In this document: positions 1 to 10,563 of the stretch, one piece after another | Layout of the letters: every line of letters begins with the position of its first letter | How positions within the stretch are numbered: position 1 is the stretch's first letter | Source of the DNA: Effrenium voratum | Taxonomy: Eukaryota; Sar; Dinophyceae; Suessiales; Symbiodiniaceae | NCBI GenBank assembly: GCA_963377175.1 | Contig: CAUJNA010001491.1 | Coordinates: 652,011-716,010 of the forward strand | Direction: 5' to 3' | DNA length: 64,000 bases | The notes under the pieces: generated by a model | What the model was told of the DNA's origin: nothing | What the model saw: the letters and a program-made list of their open reading frames with translations, nothing else | Database searches by the model: none | Translations under genes and position numbers: made by a program

Positions 1-217
1 AATCGAATCATTCCAGGGTTTCTTCAAGGTGGTGCCCCCCCCCCCCCCCGATATTAGTGGCAGAGAAGGTATCGCAGCACGGCTTAGGTTGGCTTTCCAT
101 CGAACCGGCTGCCACCTTCCGTGCTGGCCAGGCCTGTTGCCCTCAGATTTTCACGTCGACGTTTTGATCGATTTGGTCTATCCCAGAGTGCTTGCATTTG
201 CTGAAATGATGACGTGT

Positions 218-333
218 TACCATGGTTGTTGTTGGGGAACAGTTTACATTTTTGATTGTTTTTTGGTTTAGAGGGAAATCACCACTTAACTGCTACGATG
301 TAAATTGGTGCTTCCCTTCCAACGTCAACCAAG
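218..333 (+). mobile_element. Family D TIR element
   Basis: CATGGTTGTTGTTGGGGAAC to CCAACGTCAACCAAG; the end is the inverted complement of the start with changes (TTGGTTGACGTTGG). TTAC flanks both sides. The AAG end could act as an acceptor. Confidence 0.82.
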
Positions 334-369
334 TTACTTCCCCTTGTTGTTTCTAAAGGGAATCTATGT

Positions 370-390
370 GTATATATATATATATATATG
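370..390. repeat. (TA)n microsatellite
   Basis: Ten alternating TA units. Similar short tracts lie at 10823-10842, 15115-15132, 19806-19830, 19877-19890, 27207-27226 and 43330-43358. Confidence 0.9.
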
Positions 391-654
391 TATTCATATA
401 TCACTACCGGAAGCAGCTTTATTGTTTTTCCAGGCCGGGGTGGTCTTTCGAAGGGCGATGAATGTTCGGCTGGTTTTCAGCAACTCTGACGCTCCAAGGA
501 GTACAGTCCCATTTGCCTGCGTTCAAAAACACCTAGGGGGCGAGGCTTGTTCTAAGAGAAACGCGCTGCCAGGTCCACTCTCGGCTGACAACCCAATCAG
601 CCCAACGTGCAGAGTCTAGCGGCCATTGAGCGACACAGAGATCTAGAGACTTGA

Positions 655-825
655 GTGAAGCATCGGCTTGTCAGACGGGTCAAAGATGGGCAACGAGCGC
701 TGCTGCGCTGTGTAAAAGAGACTCAGAATGGCGGACGGAACCACTGGCACCCGCTGAAAGGCACTTTGCTGGCCTTCCCTTTCCAAGCTGAGGGACCTCA
801 AAAACGCTGGACCTTTGCAGCTGGT
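655..825 (+). CDS. Exon-like open stretch, unknown
   Basis: KHRLVRRVKDGQRALLRCVK followed by ETQNGGRNHWHPLKGTLL has ordinary amino-acid composition, unlike the flanking repeat. It is followed by a family E element at 862, as an intron would be. No family recognised; could be chance. Confidence 0.25.
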
Positions 826-861
826 TGGCTTGCATACCTTTACTCCGGGGAGTTGTGTCTG

Positions 862-968
862 TGACTATTTGGTTCTGGGATCTTTGGACTTGTTCACTTT
901 TGGCTGAAACAGCACGGATTTTCCAGAGGGACCCACAACAAGTTAAACACTTTTTGTAGAGGGCTAGC
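862..968 (+). mobile_element. Family E element
   Basis: TTTGGTTCTGGGATCTTTGG, then CCAGAGGGACCC and ACTTTTTGTAGAGGGCTAGC, matching the order in other family E copies. Confidence 0.5.
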
Positions 969-1013
969 TTCGTTATTTGTGCTGGCAGTGCTGCCTTTTT
1001 CTGCCTGTGGATC

Positions 1014-1114
1014 ACTTCCATTTGCTTAAGATTTTCTCCCCTGTTGGTTTTAAACATGGAATCGATTTCACAACTGGAAATATTTTTTCCAGGGGTCGAA
1101 AAACCAAATGGAAG
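1014..1114 (+). mobile_element. Family A TIR element
   Basis: Ends ACTTCCATTTGCTTAAG and CCAAATGGAAG are inverted repeats. The centre has the family core CCCTGTTGGTTTTAAA...CACAACTGGAAATAT. GATCA is present on both sides, suggesting a 5-bp target duplication. Confidence 0.85.
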
Positions 1115-1549
1115 ATCAAGCAACGGTAGCTAGGCCATCCCAGTAGGTTCAAATACCGGGTGCCGGAACCGCTGAAGCTGCTCCTCCACAAAACGCGTCC
1201 AGCTTCTGCCTGTGCTTCCTGTCTCAACCTGGGGGTCATTGTTTTGAGGTATGGATGGGGATGGGATTAGAATTTGTGGGTATTTTGGTACCATTAGTTG
1301 TTGTTTGTTGGTATGTGGGGAATCAAATCATTCCAGGGTTGTGGTTGGGGTCAAATTTTGACTCTTTCTGGGATTTTCAAGGCCGAACATGGGGTGGTTA
1401 CCCTTTAAACCACCATTTAGCGGGTGACTTTGGTCATGGTAACATAATGAGGCCAGTCAACCCGGGTCGTAACTGGCGCAGGATTCTGCAAGGTGGCCGG
1501 CGGCTGAGTTGTGAGTCGGGCGATGGAACCGAGCTCGGGGGAAGAATCC

Positions 1550-1812
1550 GTCCATGTGCTTCAGATTGGAATCACAATCAAACCCCGGGTAGATGAAGGT
1601 TAGCAAGGGACAATCCCAACCATAAATGGCCATGGGGCATAACCTATGGCTCCATTTTGGGGTGCATGAACATCCATTTGCCACCTATTTTGATGTTTAT
1701 CAGGGGTACTGGGTTTTGACCCACAGCCAAATAACTGCGGCCGCCTTCTAAATTATTTACATGGTTATAAGTCGACCATTTTGATACCGGGTTTTGATTA
1801 TGACTCATGTGT
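1550..1812 (+). repeat. Dispersed repeat shared with 5905-6060
   Basis: AATCAAA(A)CCCGGGTAGATGA, GGTTAG...CCATCCCAACCA and the later GACCATTTT-GTACC-GGTTTTG words occur in the same order at 5905-6060. The family K-like element at 1627 sits inside this copy only, so it was probably inserted later. Confidence 0.6.
1627..1731 (+). mobile_element. Family K-like TIR element
   Basis: ATGGCCATGGGGCATAACC at the start and GGGTTTTGACCCACAGCCAA at the end match the family K ends; the centre differs. Confidence 0.65.
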
Positions 1813-1871
1813 ACATACATATTTACAGGGCACAGAATGGCACACACACACACACATATTTATTCCTCGGT

Positions 1872-2107
1872 CCTTCCATGTGCTGAAATGAAGAGTTGTT
1901 ATTTTCCCTTGTGGTCTTAAAGGGAACAAATCACCACTGGACATACCGTCAATGGACGAGCTCCTGCACCACTTTGAAACCATAGGAGGCATTGTTGGTT
2001 GGAATTTACGTTGGGGCATCGAATCACGCAAGGCTTTCTTCACTGGCGCAAAATGGATTTCGTCCACAGTACGTTCACTTTTCCAGGGGACGAAGAAGCA
2101 AATGGAG
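1872..2107 (+). mobile_element. Family A TIR element interrupted by a family T element
   Basis: Family A sequence runs from CCTTCCATGTGCTGAA to CACTGGACAT (1943) and resumes at ACGTTCACTTTTCCAGGGG (from about 2071), ending GCAAATGGAG. The 128-bp interruption is a complete family T element. Confidence 0.8.
1944..2071 (+). mobile_element. Family T TIR element inserted in family A
   Basis: TACCGTCAATGGACGAGCTC and ATGGATTTCGTCCACAGTA are the imperfect inverted ends; CCTGCACCAC matches the copy at 15391. Removing it restores a normal family A core. Confidence 0.75.
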
Positions 2108-2485
2108 CAGAACCGTTGAGGAGCCAGTGCCTCGACAGGCAAAAGCTTGTCACCTGAAAGGGGTGAGTCAGGTGGGTTATAAGTGTCCAGGATGATTCCT
2201 TTGGGTATGCCCCCTACCTTAAAAATAAAATTGAGGAGGGGGGTTACGTCAATAAAATAAATTATGTTTGGTCTAATTTGTTTAGGGTGTCTTTGTTTGA
2301 GGGTGTGTTTTTTGAGGTGTTAACACGATCCAAAGGAGAAACCCGCGTTGTTGGGGAGGTACCCCAATTACCTTTTGGTTGCCCATGTCAATTCTGATTT
2401 CCGAAACGGATCGGCTGAGGCATGGCCAAGTGTGCAGAGGCGGGGGTGGCAATTCTGGGCCCAGACCTGAGTGAAAACTGCCACT

Positions 2486-2610
2486 TCGCTGTTCTTGGCT
2501 CATGTTTTTTTTTTTTTTTTTTTTTTGGGGGGGGGTCTGTTCATTTTTACGGGTCTGCAAAAAACATTTTCAGTCTTTTGCCAGCCCATACCAAGAGTAG
2601 AGATGGGAAC
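2486..2610 (+). mobile_element. Family P element
   Basis: CGCTGTTCTTGGC, CTGTTCATTTTTACGGGTCTG, CAAAAAACATTTTCAGTCTT, GCCAGCCCATACCAAGAGTA. Contains a long T-run and G-run. Confidence 0.7.
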
Positions 2611-2669
2611 TCTTGACCCTTGCTGGAGCGTCGGAACTGTGGGCATGAACCACAATGCTTCCAACCAGA

Positions 2670-2778
2670 ATTCGCTCCACTTTTTTTTGTTATTTTGTTT
2701 TTTGTTGCTTCTTCGGGGGGTTCCCTTTGTTTTCCACGAACCAGGCAAAAAAGATGCATTTTTTTTGCTGGGGTCCGA
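2670..2778 (+). mobile_element. Family O element
   Basis: TTCGCTCCACTTTTTTTTGTT, GGTTCCCTTTGTTTTCCACG, AACCAGGCAAAAAAGATGC and a CTGGGGTCC end. Confidence 0.65.
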
Positions 2779-3197
2779 TTTTTCCAGGCAAGAATGAACC
2801 CAGGCTTTGGTCCCCACCATCAGTTGGATGGTTGATGGTTCGGGGTCATTTTCTTATTCCCGGGCTTTGAATACCATGAACGGGGTCAATTCTTCGAAAA
2901 AAACACCAAGGGTGCCATTGATTGCATTCAGGGTTGGTCGATGGTCGATTTTGCCCAAAAGGTCTTTCAGTGTGGCTGATTTCCTTCACAGGGATACTGC
3001 AGCTTGACCAGGGATTCTCCTCAGCTTGTGGGTTTCCTGAATCCTGCCAAGCCAGTGCAGCAGCAGGTTTGGGGACGTTGGCATGCATGAAATCCAGTAG
3101 CATTTGAGAAAGCTGACGCTGCTTGTCTGGCACTGGCTTCCGTAGCAGGACCGTCCCAACAGTTTGGGTATGGCTCGAAACCGGAAGCAAGCGACAT

Positions 3198-3297
3198 TTG
3201 GGTGTGGCTCAAATTAAAGAGCTGGGGTTACGCAGGTCTTAGTCTTTGGTTCCATTTACCAAGGTGCCATTTTGGTACATGTGTTTGAGCCACAGCC
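3198..3297 (-). mobile_element. Family J TIR element (inverted orientation)
   Basis: TGTGGCTCAAATT and GTGTTTGAGCCACA are inverted ends. The centre, ACGCAGGTCTTAGTCTTTGG, is the reverse complement of the other copies (ACC-AAAACCTGCGTAACC). Confidence 0.78.
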
Positions 3298-3474
3298 GTT
3301 TGATTTCGAACCTGGGTGTCCAACCTCAGCCTTTCGCCTCCGACGAAAGGAACCCAACCTAAATCCCCACCCGGGGAGGGGTGTGACCCCTAGAGATCTC
3401 CATTCAGGGTAACCCATTTCCTTCAGCGGAAGACTAGAGAACTGGAATTGGGGACCCGGGTCCCACCCTCCCCT

Positions 3475-3581
3475 TACTTCCAGTTGCTTAAGTTGTTTTC
3501 TCCCCTGTTGATTTTTCAGAGGGTCTATCACTACTGGATTTTGTTTTTCATCTTTTTTCCAGGGGCTTTAGAACATGGAAG
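3475..3581 (+). mobile_element. Family A TIR element
   Basis: Ends CTTCCAGTTGCTTAAG and ACATGGAAG; the core CTCCCCTGTTGATTTTTC and CTATCACTACTGGA are recognisable. Confidence 0.75.
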
Positions 3582-3650
3582 CTTATGGTAGGGGAACACG
3601 ACCTAAGCCCACGTTTCGACCTCGAGCGAGCTCTGAGGGGGACATACGGT

Positions 3651-3727
3651 GGAAGACCTGGAGCCCAAATACGGCCTGGCAGTCATAGGCGCGGGAGTTT
3701 TTGCGCGCGATGGGCTACTGGTATCTT
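3651..3727 (+). CDS. Exon-like open stretch, unknown
   Basis: VEDLEPKYGLAVIGAGVFAR then DGLLV, about 25 codons. It resembles a Rossmann-like G-A-G strand but is too short to assign. Confidence 0.2.
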
Positions 3728-4535
3728 CCATTTCCCTCTACTAAAACAGGAGGTATTTACCCTGGAAAACCGGGTTTTCACAAAAATAGCCCGAAAAAAG
3801 CGGGTATTTGGTGTAGGGGGTAGGGGTACCTTCCATTTCCATTCTTTCCAGGGATGCGGATCTTTCTAGAAAACCTTCGGACACCCAGAGAAAATGTATG
3901 GTCTTTGAAAAGCACCCCTAGAGCGATGCCTGGCTCCTGGGGAAGTTTGAAGCCTGATCGAAGCATTGTACTGGGGACCCAGGATTATTGCACGCGCTGC
4001 GGGTGGACCAAATATGGGTCTGTCCAAAAATCCGAGAGTCTTCAAACTGGTTGGTTTCCTGTTGGTTTGCCTTTAAGCCAACCCCGCAAATGGTCCATAC
4101 TTGGCTTGCGGTAGGTCACGAGTTTTCCCGAGCTCTGCATGGGCGGTTGGGGTTGTTTGGAAGTTGCAAAGAAATTGAGCAAATAAATTGAAACCATGAT
4201 GAGCGCCTACTACCGCTAATGTGAGTTCGCGATTGTTCGAGGAATGTTCAGGTGCTACACCCTCTTTATGAGCATTCGGAGGACCATACTAGTCAGGGGT
4301 GGTTTGTTCCCACCAATGAACATGGAGCCTGAGGGGGTCCCTCAAAAGGAGAATAGTCTTCCAGGATTAATTGGAGGGAGGGGAACACGTAGGGGAATTC
4401 CGTCCAACAAACACAAGTAGTTCCACGCGTCTCACGCGCCAGGTGTGATTCACCCCAAGAAGGCCTGGCTTCCCGTGAGGAGGTGATGAACCAGCCACAC
4501 CAAAAACATGAATCGGGCTGCCTTCGCTTCCCAAT

Positions 4536-4626
4536 TCACATGGAGCCGCTCAATGTTCGCGGAAATCGTGCTGGCTACCATGTTCCTGTCAAAGGGAACG
4601 GGTCCCGGCCAGATTCTCCATGTGAA
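4536..4626. mobile_element. Family H TIR element
   Basis: CACATGGAGCCGCTCAATG to CCAGATTCTCCATGTG inverted ends, with GTTCCTGTCAAAGGGAACG in the centre; followed by GGTGGGAGGGT as in other copies. Confidence 0.65.
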
Positions 4627-4706
4627 AAGGGTGGGAGGGTACATTTTGCCCTTTTGACTGCATTTTCTGCAATTAATCTTTCACATCCATGTCCATGTTC
4701 CTTTAC

Positions 4707-4830
4707 AGGGCTCCTTACAAGATCTCCATTTTGCAACCATTTAAAACATGTTGCTTTTAAATCACCAAAAGAAAGGGAAACCGCCATTTACAAGTTGCAA
4801 TGTTCAGGTGTATAATGCATCCGGATCCCT
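4707..4830 (+). mobile_element. Family M repeat
   Basis: Shares AGGGCTCCTTA(C/A)AAGATC, CATTTTGCAACCATTT, CCATTTACAAGTTGCAATG, TTCAGGTG and GGATCCCT with 9218-9341, at the same spacing. Confidence 0.8.
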
Positions 4831-5275
4831 GAAAAGCCCCATCCCTTCGCTGCCCCGAAGCTGGTTTGGTGGTTTGGTGGTGTGGTTGAGGAGGGATCCC
4901 TGCTTTAGTTTGGTTCCTTTCGAGGTGTGCCATGGCCAAGTCTCCGCGCAGCCCTTGGGGTTTGGGATTCCGAACCATTTCTTATTCGATTTTTAGACAC
5001 TTGGCGGTTCCCAGCAACATCCGGTTCCATTTCTTGTTCGTGTTTTGTTGGCTTAGTGGTTGGGTGGTGTCCATTTAACGTTGCAATCGTTTAGGATCTG
5101 AAAATGGACAGCCCAGATCAGAAAGGATAACTCAGTTGTGCAAAGCCTTTTGGTTTCCAAGTTTTGGTCCATGTTTAGGCATGCCCCCCCAAAACAATTA
5201 TCACATTTCATTGCTGGGTCATGACACCAAAACTGGATAGGTACCCTGGCTGCTTTTCTAGCCTTGTCGAGGGGC

Positions 5276-5412
<137 letters not shown>

Positions 5413-5567
5413 ATTGCTTCAGAAGCATACTGAAACACTGAATGAAACCATGGGGTTGAAACCAAACAGCTGGTGGGTACTTACAGATCGAATCGGAAAC
5501 CAGGGTTTCTGAGGTGGTGCGAAATGGATTCGGCAACCATCCACAATATGTGTCCTTTCGCTCGCTT

Positions 5568-5633
5568 AGTTTGGTTAGAAGTAGGTGGGTTCCGCGTTGT
5601 ATGCACCGTATTCCAAGGAAACCCATCGATATG
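5568..5633. mobile_element. Family G TIR element
   Basis: GTAGGTGGGTTCC and GGAAACCCATCGAT are inverted; the same ends occur at 42325 and 44859. Confidence 0.65.
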
Positions 5634-5904
5634 TCCAAATTGCATATAGGGAACATGTGGACGCGCCTGTTTTTGGGGGAACTCTCAACTACCCCCCTTG
5701 TACCTGTCCCCATTCGGGATTCCATAATTAGGAATATAACAGGAATTGGAAGATGTGTTATTTTCCGCTGGTCAATGGAAAGGTGTGATTTTTGTCCCGG
5801 GGACTCAAGCGTTTGATGGCCAGGTTTTAATAAGGGAAGGCCAATTCTGGGGTCTCCGCCCCAGATGCGGACTAAGAATCCACAGGGATAAAGCAGGCGT
5901 GATC

Positions 5905-6060
5905 CACCATTTGAGCGGCAATCAAAACCCGGGTAGATGAAGGTTAGTTAGGGACCATCCCAACCACAAAAAGCTGCGGATATCCGCCTTCTTAATTCTT
6001 GAGGCATGGTTCTGGGATTACGACCATTTTTGTACCAGGTTTTGTGACTCATTTGGGCAA
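5905..6060 (+). repeat. Second copy of the 1550-1812 repeat, without the inserted element
   Basis: AATCAAAACCCGGGTAGATGA to ACCAGGTTTTGTGACTCATT follows the order at 1550-1812 but is shorter by about the length of the family K-like element. Confidence 0.6.
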
Positions 6061-6110
6061 AAGCTGGCGATTGCTTGGCCACCCCTTCGCAGCTTCGCAG
6101 CTTCGCAGCT

Positions 6111-6240
6111 CGCCGGAGATTTCCTCCAGGTGTGGCGCAACAATGCCCTCCAGGCGGGCGACAGCTTGATCCTCACGAAGCCGCCCGGAGGGCCTAGCCG
6201 GCGTCGGCTTCGGCGGATTTCGGCGAACCGGTTTCAACTT
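6111..6240 (+). CDS. Exon-like open stretch, unknown
   Basis: AGDFLQVWRNNALQAGDSLI then LTKPPGGPSRRRLRRISANR. The W-R-x-N-x-L-x-x-G-D-x-L pattern vaguely recalls B3-type DNA-binding domains, but this is only a resemblance. An AGCTTCGC octamer is repeated just upstream (6087-6112). Confidence 0.25.
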
Positions 6241-6716
6241 CAGGGGTCCCTACGTGTCCCTTTAAGAGGTGGTTTTACAAATCACCTTGGTTTGGTCCGT
6301 GAATCCCTTGGTGGGGGGTGATATTTTAAGGGAAAATACAGGGAGCCCCGAACAACGGAGACAACACGAGGATGCGGGTCACAGGAAACGGGGAAAACCT
6401 TGAACTGGTGGTTTCCTTTAAGGGGATTTTCCCTCACTTCATCCAACGAGATGTCTTGGCGTTTCGGACGCCTTGTCCCTTGAAGGGAACGAGGAAACCA
6501 AGCAGGGCTGAAAATATCGACAGGGGCAAGCCTAAAGATGGTTGCGCTTTGTCGGCCAACCTTTCGGGAGCTCTTGGAGCCTTTTAGAAATGCTCCCCGC
6601 CAAGAAATTCCCCCCCCCCCCCGGATTTCTTAGCCCGCACCTTGCACCCCCCGGATTTTGGGCGCCTTTTGGGAAACCCTGCCCGCTAAGAAGAGCCGAC
6701 ACTTCCCCACCCCGCT

Positions 6717-6833
6717 AATGTTAACCCCGGATTAATAAACCCCTGGTCGATTAGTAAGGGGGTGCTTTTGGAGGGAACACCCCCCTAATACTGGGACGGG
6801 TTGATCAATCCTGGGTCAACATTAAGAAGAGCC
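6717..6833 (+). mobile_element. Family I TIR element
   Basis: TGTTAACCCCGGATTAATAA at the start and GATCAATCCTGGGTCAACA at the end are inverted repeats of about 22 bp. The inner GGGGGTG...CACCCCCC is also palindromic. Confidence 0.85.
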
Positions 6834-7133
6834 GGCACCCCCTCCCCGATTGGCCGAGCATGTATGTTGCTTGTGAAGCTGGGCGGTTGATTGGAAGAAG
6901 CAGTGGTGGCCGTTTGGCTAAGTTACACAGGGCTTTCTTGATCGTGCAAGTTTGCTGCCAAGAAGTTGGACGAAGAGTCCAGGAGGGCTCAATGTTTTAG
7001 CAGCAAATGCAGTTGCAGCCTAATTGATTTGGCAATCTCAGCCCTGCAATTTCTTTTTGCAAATATTTCTTATGCAGAGTTTGCGCTGTAGTTGGGCCCC
7101 TGCCGCCTCCAAGATTAATCTCCCACCGTTTAT

Positions 7134-7211
7134 CATGGAACCTAACGTTCAAGGGGTCCTGGAAGACCGTGTTCCTTTTAAAGGGAACCCTTGTGAGGTT
7201 CCATGTTAATT
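7134..7211. mobile_element. Family H TIR element
   Basis: CATGGAACCTAACGTTCAAG to GTGAGGTTCCATGTTAAT; the inner GTTCCTTTTAAAGGGAAC is a perfect palindrome. Followed by TGGTGGGAGGG. Confidence 0.75.
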
Positions 7212-7608
7212 GGTGGGAGGGAGTGTTTTATTTGGGGCTAAGGATCTACAAACCTTTTTTTTTGGTGTACAGACCGGGGCCAATGGAGGGGACCAGACCG
7301 CTCTGCCCTGAGGATTGGGACGGGCATTCTGGGGACTGCGCAGAAGAGAGGCGCCGGGGGGGGGGGGGGTTATGCAGAGACCAAGGCAAGCAAAAACCTG
7401 GCCTTTAACCCTTAATCCTTATCTTGGGTTACGAAAGGAACTGGTCCCCTTTCTAGTGCCTGTACAATAGGGATGATGGATTAGGATTGGCCAACACAAT
7501 GGATTGGTCAACCCGGCGATGTCACTTAAGAGATCGTCACCTGGCTTGTGCGGGTTGTTTGCTTACGAGCCACTTGCCTGACGTACCCTGCATCGATCGC
7601 CCCTGCAA

Positions 7609-7684
7609 GTAGTGGGTCTTGCATTTTCCAAATTGGACCCGCAGAAAGGGACACACTTTTGGCAGAGGTCGTTACAGCAACCAA
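7609..7684 (+). mobile_element. Family E element, 3' part
   Basis: TTCCAAATTGGACCCGCAG to GGCAGAGGTCGTTACAG and CAACCAAG, the family E end. Confidence 0.55.
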
Positions 7685-7800
7685 GACCAGAATCCCTTCT
7701 AGAGCCTTTTCTGGATGGGAGGGCTTTGTTTCAGAAAATTGTTTTGGCCAAAGACAGGGCGCTGGGAGGCCGATTGGGGCCACTAGCTACTAAGTACCCT

Positions 7801-7882
7801 GCCCCCTGTTGGTTTTAAAGGGAATCTATCACTATTGGACACATATTTTTGTTTTTCCAAGGGGCGGACAAGCAAATGCAAG
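7801..7882 (+). mobile_element. Family A element lacking its 5' end
   Basis: The core CCCCTGTTGGTTTTAAAGGG and 3' end AGCAAATGCAAG are present; the 5' inverted repeat is missing. Confidence 0.7.
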
Positions 7883-7911
7883 CTGAGTACCCTGCCCCTT
7901 CAAGTGCTCAA

Positions 7912-8050
7912 CCAAGACTTGGTTCCCAGCCATCGCCTTAGCCTTTTTGCCTTTCAGGTGTTTAGTGGTAGTTTCCATTTAACCCACTAAATCCCACTAA
8001 ATTAAAAGTTTGTCACTTTTCGCGGGGGAGCAGAAAACGGACAGCCCAGA
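7912..8050 (+). mobile_element. Family F element
   Basis: CAGCCATCGCCTTAGCCTTT, TTTCCATTTAACCCACTAAA, then CACTTTTCGCGGGGGA and GGACAGCCCAG. Shared with 58505-58622 and, in part, 28703-28773. Confidence 0.7.
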
Positions 8051-8223
8051 AGAGGACGCATCCCGTCAATTTTCCACAGGTTTGCTGGAGCCAGCAGCGC
8101 GGCAAGAACTGCAAGCCGCCCTGCCGGGAGCTGAGCCTGCAAGATATCAATGGCCGAAGGGGCGACCCAAAAGCGATTTGTTTGGTCTGTTGTTTGTTTT
8201 TCGGTCTGCTTTGTTGGTTTCTG

Positions 8224-8343
8224 GGTCCCCCAGCTAGGTGCCCTTTCTCACCCTGTGTTGGGGGAGGGTTCCCCTACTAAAATAGACTACAGAAAAAAAA
8301 ACAAGGCTACCCTTATTCTATCCTCTCTACTGGAGGACCTAGG
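8224..8343 (+). mobile_element. Family C TIR element
   Basis: About 120 bp. Starts GTCCCCCAGCTAGGTGCCC and ends CTCTACTGGAGGACCTAGG; the ends are imperfect inverted repeats (AGGTCC...CCAG-TAG). The internal GGGGGAGGGTTCCCC is palindromic. The AG near the 3' end could serve as an acceptor. Confidence 0.8.
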
Positions 8344-8415
8344 TTTGATTTCCCCAGCCCTGTGCTGTTGATTGTCTTTGTTTGCCTTTGTTTTCTCTTG
8401 GCTTCTTACCTTCAC

Positions 8416-8510
8416 TCAGGTTGCCCAAAGCCAACCTGCATTTTGGGCATGGTGGGTCATGGCCCCAAAAGGTTGACCTTTCATGTCCAGGTCAATTTGG
8501 GCAAGTGGTT
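8416..8510. mobile_element. Family S element
   Basis: TTGCCCAAAGCCAACCTG at the start, CATGGCCCCAAAAGGTTGACC, and GTCCAGGTCAATTTGGGCAA at the end; the ends pair (TTGCCCAAA/TTTGGGCAA). Confidence 0.7.
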
Positions 8511-8965
8511 TCGTTTTTGCTGGGGTTTCGCTTCGGGCAAAACCTGGCAGCCTCGCTTTTTGAGCAGCCCGTTCCCCCCCCATGGAACACTTCAGTGCAA
8601 GGCAAATAGAGTAGGAACAGATCGACATTCGCAGAGTTCTTCAGGTTTGAGCGGGAATTCTGATAATCCTTATACAGCTTCACACCAATGCTGGACTCCG
8701 TTTCAGATACTGAGAATTGAACTCGCTTTTCGCCGAGCGAAGCAACTTACGCCCGGGGCAAAGCAAATCCAAGTAGGTATAAGCATTTTTTCTCACCGCT
8801 GGTCATGTTCGCAGATAAGTCACCTACCCACGCCGAAATCAAACCAAGTAGCAGGACGAGCTGGACCGACAGGGACGTCCGTTCTTAGCTCACAATCGCT
8901 GCAGCAGTGAGATAACGAATTCAGGCTGATCACCAAACAGGACCCGTCTGTGACGTCAGCATGTC

Positions 8966-9110
8966 CCTTTTCAGAACTCAGCCAAGGACGTGCCTAGGCG
9001 GCAAAATCCATCGACAGCCCATGCCATGTGCCAGGTTGCAGCTCAACAAGACAGCAGCAGAGATTGCCGAAGCGGAGTCGGAGGCCATGGCCGTCCCATG
9101 GCCCATGACT
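8966..9110 (+). CDS. Exon-like open stretch, unknown
   Basis: TQPRTCLGGKIHRQPMPCAR then LQLNKTAAEIAEAESEAMAV, the second half an acidic/alanine helix. No family recognised. Confidence 0.25.
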
Positions 9111-9130
9111 TGACTTGGGGGCTCCTTAAA

Positions 9131-9200
9131 ATACCTCCATTTGCTGAAATGAATATTTTATCTTATTTTTACCCTGTTGGTTTTAAAGGGAAACCATTTG
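9131..9200 (+). mobile_element. Family A element, 5' part only
   Basis: CCATTTGCTGAAATGAATAT and CCCTGTTGGTTTTAAAGGG are present, then the match ends and a family M element follows. Confidence 0.6.
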
Positions 9201-9217
9201 CAACCATCTGCTTTTAA

Positions 9218-9341
9218 AGGGCTCCTTAAAAGATCGATACATTTTGCAACCATTTGAAACATGGCGCTTTTTCATCACCAACATAAAGGGAGACCACCAT
9301 TTACAAGTTGCAATGTTCAGGTGCATAATGCAAGGATCCCT
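9218..9341 (+). mobile_element. Family M repeat
   Basis: A near-identical copy of 4707-4830. The word TTGCAACCATTT is mirrored by ...TTACAAGTTGCAA, suggesting inverted ends. Confidence 0.8.
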
Positions 9342-9354
9342 GTTGGGTTGAACG

Positions 9355-9420
9355 CAATGTTGACCCCGGATGAACAAACCCTGTTATTAATACGGGGGTG
9401 TCCCTGGTTTTGTGGGGGTT
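9355..9420 (+). mobile_element. Family I element, 5' part
   Basis: CAATGTTGACCCCGGATGAAC and TTATTAATACGGGGGTGTCC; the 3' half is absent. Confidence 0.65.
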
Positions 9421-10439
9421 CAGGACTTTGGCAGGGAAACACCGCCATAGAAACAAGAAGGGTTTATAGACATTAGATGGCCTTCTTTAGGTAAATCTGG
9501 AGTAACCTGGCGGAAGAATAGTGGATATGGTGGATCCTAAGGCGGCAACCTCTAGAGCATTCTAGCAGGCGACCTCCTAATCCTGAATCAACCAGGGGTG
9601 CACGATGTTTTTTGAATACCAATCTGTGCATGTCCGTGAAGACTAGTCCTGTGTTTTGGGGGCAGGTTGATGGAAATCTTAAGATTGAGATGTGCTTCGC
9701 TGGCTTCGGCCCGGCTCAAAAACCAGTCGTTTCCACAAACACTTCGCCTTGGACACATCACCTGGGCCAATTTGAGCGGATTTTCTTTCGACGAGGCTAT
9801 GGCTTCGATAAAGACAGGGGTCCCGGATTTTTCTCTTCTTTGGGCCTTCAAACGTCGCTCTCTTGAGCCCACGAATTCGTTTCATTTAAAGAGGATATTT
9901 CCAGCGATTTTGTCAGAGGGTTTGGGCTAGGTTGAGCAAGCGGAACGGGGGATGTGTCCGAAGTCGGAACCTATAGGCTGGGCAAATCTCCCGTGAGGGT
10001 CCCCTTTCACATCACTTTGGGGCAAGAAAACCCGGCAGGGGCATTGCCCGGACCATCTTTTTTACCGCCGTGCGGTTGTGTTGAAAGAGGGGGGTCCAAT
10101 TTGCTCGGATTGCAAAGGCCGAAAGAAAATGATGCCATCCCCACCCTTTGAACGATTCCCATTTCCTGTAGCTCCCTCTCTCCATGTCATTTGGTTTCAA
10201 AAGTTTGACGCACTCCGTGGGCAATGTTCGAGATACGCCAATGCAGCGTGTTTCTCTTATGCCCAAACTCGGTATAGAAGTACCCCGCCCCATTTCGGAT
10301 ACTCGAAGCCCACATTCCACTAGCTTTGGGTTTGGGCTTCTTTCCTGCAGGCTGCCTTTGAGAGCACCCGGAAGCCCCAAAACTAACCTGGAAGCCGCGG
10401 GACCTCTTTGGAACTTTCTCTCAGCTGTTTTTGAGACTA
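9421..10439. other. No recognised gene
   Basis: Mixed sequence with several short open frames on both strands and no convincing exon. GCC(C/A)TTTGCAAAG-like palindromes are absent. Nothing assigned. Confidence 0.4.
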
Positions 10440-10563
10440 GGTCCCCCAGTAGTGCCCTTTTACCCTTTTTTGGTTGGGAGGGTTCCCCTGCTAAAATAGA
10501 CCACAGAAAAAAAGAAGTCGGGTACCAACTTCTTCTAACTCCTCTCTACTGGTTTGGACCTAG
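10440..10563 (+). mobile_element. Family C TIR element
   Basis: Same ends and internal GGGAGGGTTCCCCTGCTA as the copy at 8224, with a longer A-rich centre. Confidence 0.78.
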
